Shown here one piece after another: positions 4,906 to 7,215 of a stretch of DNA of 7,215 nt. The stretch is from Anaerolineae bacterium (GTDB taxonomy: Bacteria > Chloroflexota > Anaerolineae > B4-G1 > SLSP01), in NCBI GenBank assembly GCA_021159805.1, contig JAGHDT010000591.1, positions 1 through 7,215 on the forward strand. The letters run 5' to 3'. Below the pieces are notes generated by a model, which saw only the letters and a program-made list of their open reading frames with translations, was not told where the DNA came from and made no database searches. The translations under genes and the position numbers were made by a program. Position 1 is the first letter of the stretch; each line of letters opens with the position of its first letter.

Positions 4906-6795
4906 TCAGTCCTTCTTCGGAATCCACACCCGCATCGCGCCGGGACCGCGGTTAGCCCAGGCATAGTACGGCACCGCCGTCAGCGTCACCGGGCGGGTCG
5001 TCTGCGCAGGCGTGCCCGCGGGCACGCCCGCAGGCAGATAGAGCACGCCCTCCCACTCACCTTGCTCCGCAACGTTCCCTGGGATCTGGACAGTGACAAC
5101 GCCATCGAGCAGATCTGCCTGCCACGCATCGGTCATCTTAGCACCGGGATCCACGGACACGTCCAGCAGATCGATGTCGGCCTGATCGACCGCCTCCAAA
5201 CAGTAGACCAAAGGGCCACGCTCCACAGCGATGCTGCCGCGAACCGCGTCGATCCGTGGGTTAGGAGCGGTGAGCCGCGGCGCCATCGCCAGATGCAGCT
5301 CGATCAGATCACCCACCTGCCAAGCGCGCTTGACAGTCGCGTAGGCACCGCCCAGGAACTGCCCCTCGACGGCCTCACCATTCACAGAGATCGTGGCACC
5401 GGGGCACCAGCCAGGCACGCGCAGCGCCAGCTCCCACTCCGCCCCGTCTGTGTCATCGATCGTGATCCTGACGTCGCCGTTCCACGGATAGTCTGTCTCA
5501 ACGGAGAAGGACGCCTGAGGGCCGGTAGCGCCACGTGTATCCACCTTGGATGCAAGGTACTGATGCAGCTGGACACCGTCATCGCTCACGGTGGCCGCAT
5601 AGTGACCGACCACGGCGATAAGGCGCATCACGTTGGGTGGACAGCACGCGCAGCCGTACCACTCAGGCCGCTCGATGCCGCCCCGGCTCTGGAGCGGATT
5701 GACGTAGAAGTAGCGGTGGCCGTCCAGCGAGACGCCGCTGAGGAAGCCGTTATAGAGAGAACGCTCCAACAGGTCGGCATACTGCATCTCGCCCTTGACC
5801 AACAGCATGCGCCAGTTCCACATCAGGGCAGCAATAGCAGCGCAGGTCTCACAGTAGCAGCGGTCGGAGGGCAGCTCGTAGGCATCGCCAAACGACTCGC
5901 CGGTAAAGCGTGCACCGAAGCCTGCGGTGAGGTGCATCCTGTGCGCGGTCATATCGTGCCATAACCGCTCCATCGCCGTGAGCAGCGTGGCATCGCCGGT
6001 CTCCAGATAAAGATCGGTCACGCCGGCGGTCAGGTAGAGCTGGCGGACCGCATGACCGGTGACGGTATCGGCATCGCGCACGGGCACGTGGTCCTGATGG
6101 TAAGATGCGCCCCAGCGGCCGTAGCCACCCATCTGGCCGGTTCCGCGCTGGTCCACGAAAAAGGTGGCAAGACCCAGATAGCGTCGTTCGCCGGTTTCGC
6201 GGTAAAGCTCAACAAGGGCCAGCTCGATCTCGGGATGTCCGGGCGCGCCATCGCGCTTCCCAGGTCCGAAGACACCGGCGACATGATCGGCAAAGCGGCG
6301 AGAGACATTCAACAGACGTTCATCGCCGGTCGCGCGGTGCATCGCTACGGCCGCCTCGAAGAGGTGGCCGGCGCAGTAGAGCTCGTGATCGTGCGCCAGA
6401 TCGGTCCAGCGTCGATCAGGCTTGAGCACCTGGTAGTACGAGTTCAGGTAACCATCGTCCATCTGCGCGGCCTCGACCAAGTCGATGGCCGTATCCGCCA
6501 TAGCCTGAATCTCAGGATCAGGGCCATTCGCCAAGTCATAAGCGACGGCCTCCAGCCACTTATAGACGTCGGAGTCCATAAAGACGGGGGTCTTGTACTC
6601 GCCCACGCCACCACCTGCGGCCAGCCGCAGGTTGTTGAAGTTGCCGGACGCCTCCAGTTTCCGGAACCCGTGGGGAATGCTCGCCTGGTGGTTCACGGCC
6701 TGCTTGTGACCCCAGAATCCACCGGTCACAGAAATGCTGCTCAGAGGTAGCGTTCGCCATCTGTTGTGTGTGCTGGTCTTCGTTAACACGTGCAT
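4906..6795 (-). CDS. Glycoside hydrolase family 127, beta-L-arabinofuranosidase type
   Basis: Retaining glycosidase of family GH127 (formerly DUF1680), whose characterised member HypBA1 releases L-arabinose from beta-L-arabinofuranosides using a zinc-bound cysteine nucleophile. The 629 residues are about full length. There is no signal peptide, so it probably acts in the cytoplasm on imported oligosaccharides. The N-terminal part (about 20-420) is an (alpha/alpha)6 barrel, followed by beta-sandwich domains. ARFTGESFGDAYELP gives the general acid/base E300. CYCETCA gives the zinc ligands E316 and C318, and YGCACCPPN gives C384 (nucleophile) and C385. The spacing E300-E316-C318 equals that of E322-E338-C340 in HypBA1. 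The ATG at 6795 follows AAAGGAA (6802-6808) with a 6-base spacer. GH127 contains other specificities, so the exact sugar is uncertain. The gene is flanked on both sides by copies of a dispersed repeat. Confidence 0.95.
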   Translation of the reverse strand: MHVLTKTSTHNRWRTLPLSSISVTGGFWGHKQAVNHQASIPHGFRKLEASGNFNNLRLAAGGGVGEYKTPVFMDSDVYKWLEAVAYDLANGPDPEIQAMADTAIDLVEAAQMDDGYLNSYYQVLKPDRRWTDLAHDHELYCAGHLFEAAVAMHRATGDERLLNVSRRFADHVAGVFGPGKRDGAPGHPEIELALVELYRETGERRYLGLATFFVDQRGTGQMGGYGRWGASYHQDHVPVRDADTVTGHAVRQLYLTAGVTDLYLETGDATLLTAMERLWHDMTAHRMHLTAGFGARFTGESFGDAYELPSDRCYCETCAAIAALMWNWRMLLVKGEMQYADLLERSLYNGFLSGVSLDGHRYFYVNPLQSRGGIERPEWYGCACCPPNVMRLIAVVGHYAATVSDDGVQLHQYLASKVDTRGATGPQASFSVETDYPWNGDVRITIDDTDGAEWELALRVPGWCPGATISVNGEAVEGQFLGGAYATVKRAWQVGDLIELHLAMAPRLTAPNPRIDAVRGSIAVERGPLVYCLEAVDQADIDLLDVSVDPGAKMTDAWQADLLDGVVTVQIPGNVAEQGEWEGVLYLPAGVPAGTPAQTTRPVTLTAVPYYAWANRGPGAMRVWIPKKD

Positions 6796-6851
6796 AGTGA
6801 GTTCCTTTCGATGCTTTGAATGCAGCCTGCTTCACATCTGTGAGCCGCGGC

Positions 6852-6917
6852 CATCTTCCGGCGTGCCGACATCTTCCGGCTTGCCGACATCTTCCGGCTT
6901 GCCGACATCTTGGCCGA
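6852..6917. repeat. Tandem 18-bp repeat, three full units plus a partial
   Basis: CATCTTCCGGCGTGCCGA (6852-6869) is followed by two copies of CATCTTCCGGCTTGCCGA (6870-6887 and 6888-6905) and a partial CATCTTGGCCGA (6906-6917). Each full unit contains the inverted repeat CGGC-NT-GCCG; units differ only in the centre of this palindrome. The array lies 57 bp upstream of the GH127 start codon. Confidence 0.9.
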
Positions 6918-6977
6918 ATCTTTGCGCACGCACAGTGATGCAGATCGCAGTTGTGCCTACGTGCGCCAGCCGTGAGT

Positions 6978-7025
6978 GCCGGAGCGGGCAAGATGTGGGC
7001 ATTCCGATGCACGCGGTCCAACATC
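6978..7025 (+). repeat. Dispersed repeat, copy upstream of the GH127 gene
   Basis: Its first 19 bases (6978-6996) are identical to 4809-4827 and in the same orientation. Broken similarity runs on through GGGCA, CCG, ATGC and CGGTCCA. With the other copy it brackets the GH127 gene as a direct repeat. Confidence 0.75.
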
Positions 7026-7153
7026 CAGAGAGCGTCGCTACCATAGCCGGACTGTGTGCGGCGGCGCTTCGGCGCGCGATGAACGCGTCAGCAGGGAAAT
7101 CACCTGTCTCCTTGATCCCAGTCGATGGGTCATCGGTCATACCTGCGTTTGCT

Positions 7154-7215
7154 CTAGACTCCTGAACCAGGTGTTTCACCAATCCATGCCACGACCTTGG
7201 CCTCCAATAGGTCGA
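7154..7215 (-). CDS. Possible C-terminus of an upstream gene (partial)
   Basis: The minus-strand frame entering from the right edge reads DLLEAKVVAWIGETPGSGV and stops at TAG (7154-7156). The composition looks protein-like and the place, about 360 bp upstream of GH127 on the same strand, suits a neighbouring gene. Twenty codons cannot identify a family, and chance is not excluded. Confidence 0.25.
   Translation of the reverse strand, partial: DLLEAKVVAWIGETPGSGV

Larger units (their letters stand above)
6796..7153. other. Repeat-rich intergenic region upstream of the GH127 gene
   Basis: No convincing gene was found in these 358 bases. It holds three tandem 18-bp units (6852-6917) and a second copy of the dispersed repeat (6978-7025). 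CACATCTGTG (6833-6842), a near-palindrome about 40 bases before the GH127 start, could be a regulator site. No clear sigma-70 promoter was seen. The minus-strand open frame through the region is driven by the repeats (repeated D-V-G-K-P-E peptides). Confidence 0.55.

Noticed and set aside
4740..4964. Short minus-strand open frames between GH127 and the 364-aa gene
   Set aside because: They are built from the microrepeat, dispersed repeat and stem-loop, with no start signal or family features.
5062..5964. Plus-strand open frame (300 aa) opposite the GH127 gene
   Set aside because: It is antisense to conserved GH127 catalytic and zinc-site sequence and has no recognisable domain.
6052..6750. 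Plus-strand open frame (232 aa) opposite the GH127 N-terminus
   Set aside because: It is a shadow of the GH127 barrel region.
6852..6917. Possible CRISPR array
   Set aside because: The 18-bp units abut with no spacers, so this is a simple tandem repeat.
6832..7182. Minus-strand open frame (116 aa) upstream of GH127
   Set aside because: It runs through the tandem and dispersed repeats, giving repeated DVGKPE peptides, and lacks a ribosome-binding site or domain.

Overview
The window looks like GC-rich bacterial chromosome, possibly one contig of an environmental bacterium. It has Shine-Dalgarno motifs, GTG starts, short intergenic gaps, an IS481-type transposase remnant and a VapBC-like toxin-antitoxin pair. 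The mix of GH127 glycosidase, class V aminotransferase and short dispersed repeats would suit a Chloroflexota-type heterotroph, but that is only an impression and no marker gene is present. No rRNA, tRNA or CRISPR array was seen.

Layout. 1-1780 (minus strand) is a probable two-gene unit: a glycosidase-like TIM-barrel protein (875-1780), then a PLP-dependent class V aminotransferase of the alanine/serine-glyoxylate type (1-759) that runs off the left edge. A 37-bp segment inside the aminotransferase recurs exactly at the left edge, so the sequence there is suspect. 1781-2034 is intergenic and probably includes the left end of an insertion sequence. 2035 to about 2694 is an IS481-family transposase gene that has lost its 3' third. 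Tail-to-tail with it, on the minus strand, are a PIN-domain toxin gene with a one-base frameshift (2688-3148) and its AbrB/MazE-fold antitoxin (3136-3384), with overlapping ends. 3554-4648 (plus) encodes a 364-residue protein I do not recognise. 4649-4905 lies between convergent genes and holds a perfect 14-bp stem-loop, a dispersed-repeat copy and a heptamer microrepeat. 4906-6795 (minus) is a full-length GH127 family glycosidase (beta-L-arabinofuranosidase type) with its catalytic and zinc-binding residues in place. 6796-7153 is a repeat-bearing leader region. The last 62 bases may hold the C-terminus of another minus-strand gene.

How the parts fit. The GH127 enzyme, and probably the 301-residue TIM-barrel protein, point to cytoplasmic breakdown of plant-type oligosaccharides. 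The aminotransferase is likely co-transcribed with the TIM-barrel gene, but its link to sugar metabolism is unclear. The middle (about 1940-3400) is an accessory insert of decayed IS plus toxin-antitoxin genes. I do not see a clearly new defence or mobile system. The most interesting structure is the repeat family on both sides of the GH127 gene and the heptamer microrepeats just after the stop codons of the two glycosidase genes.
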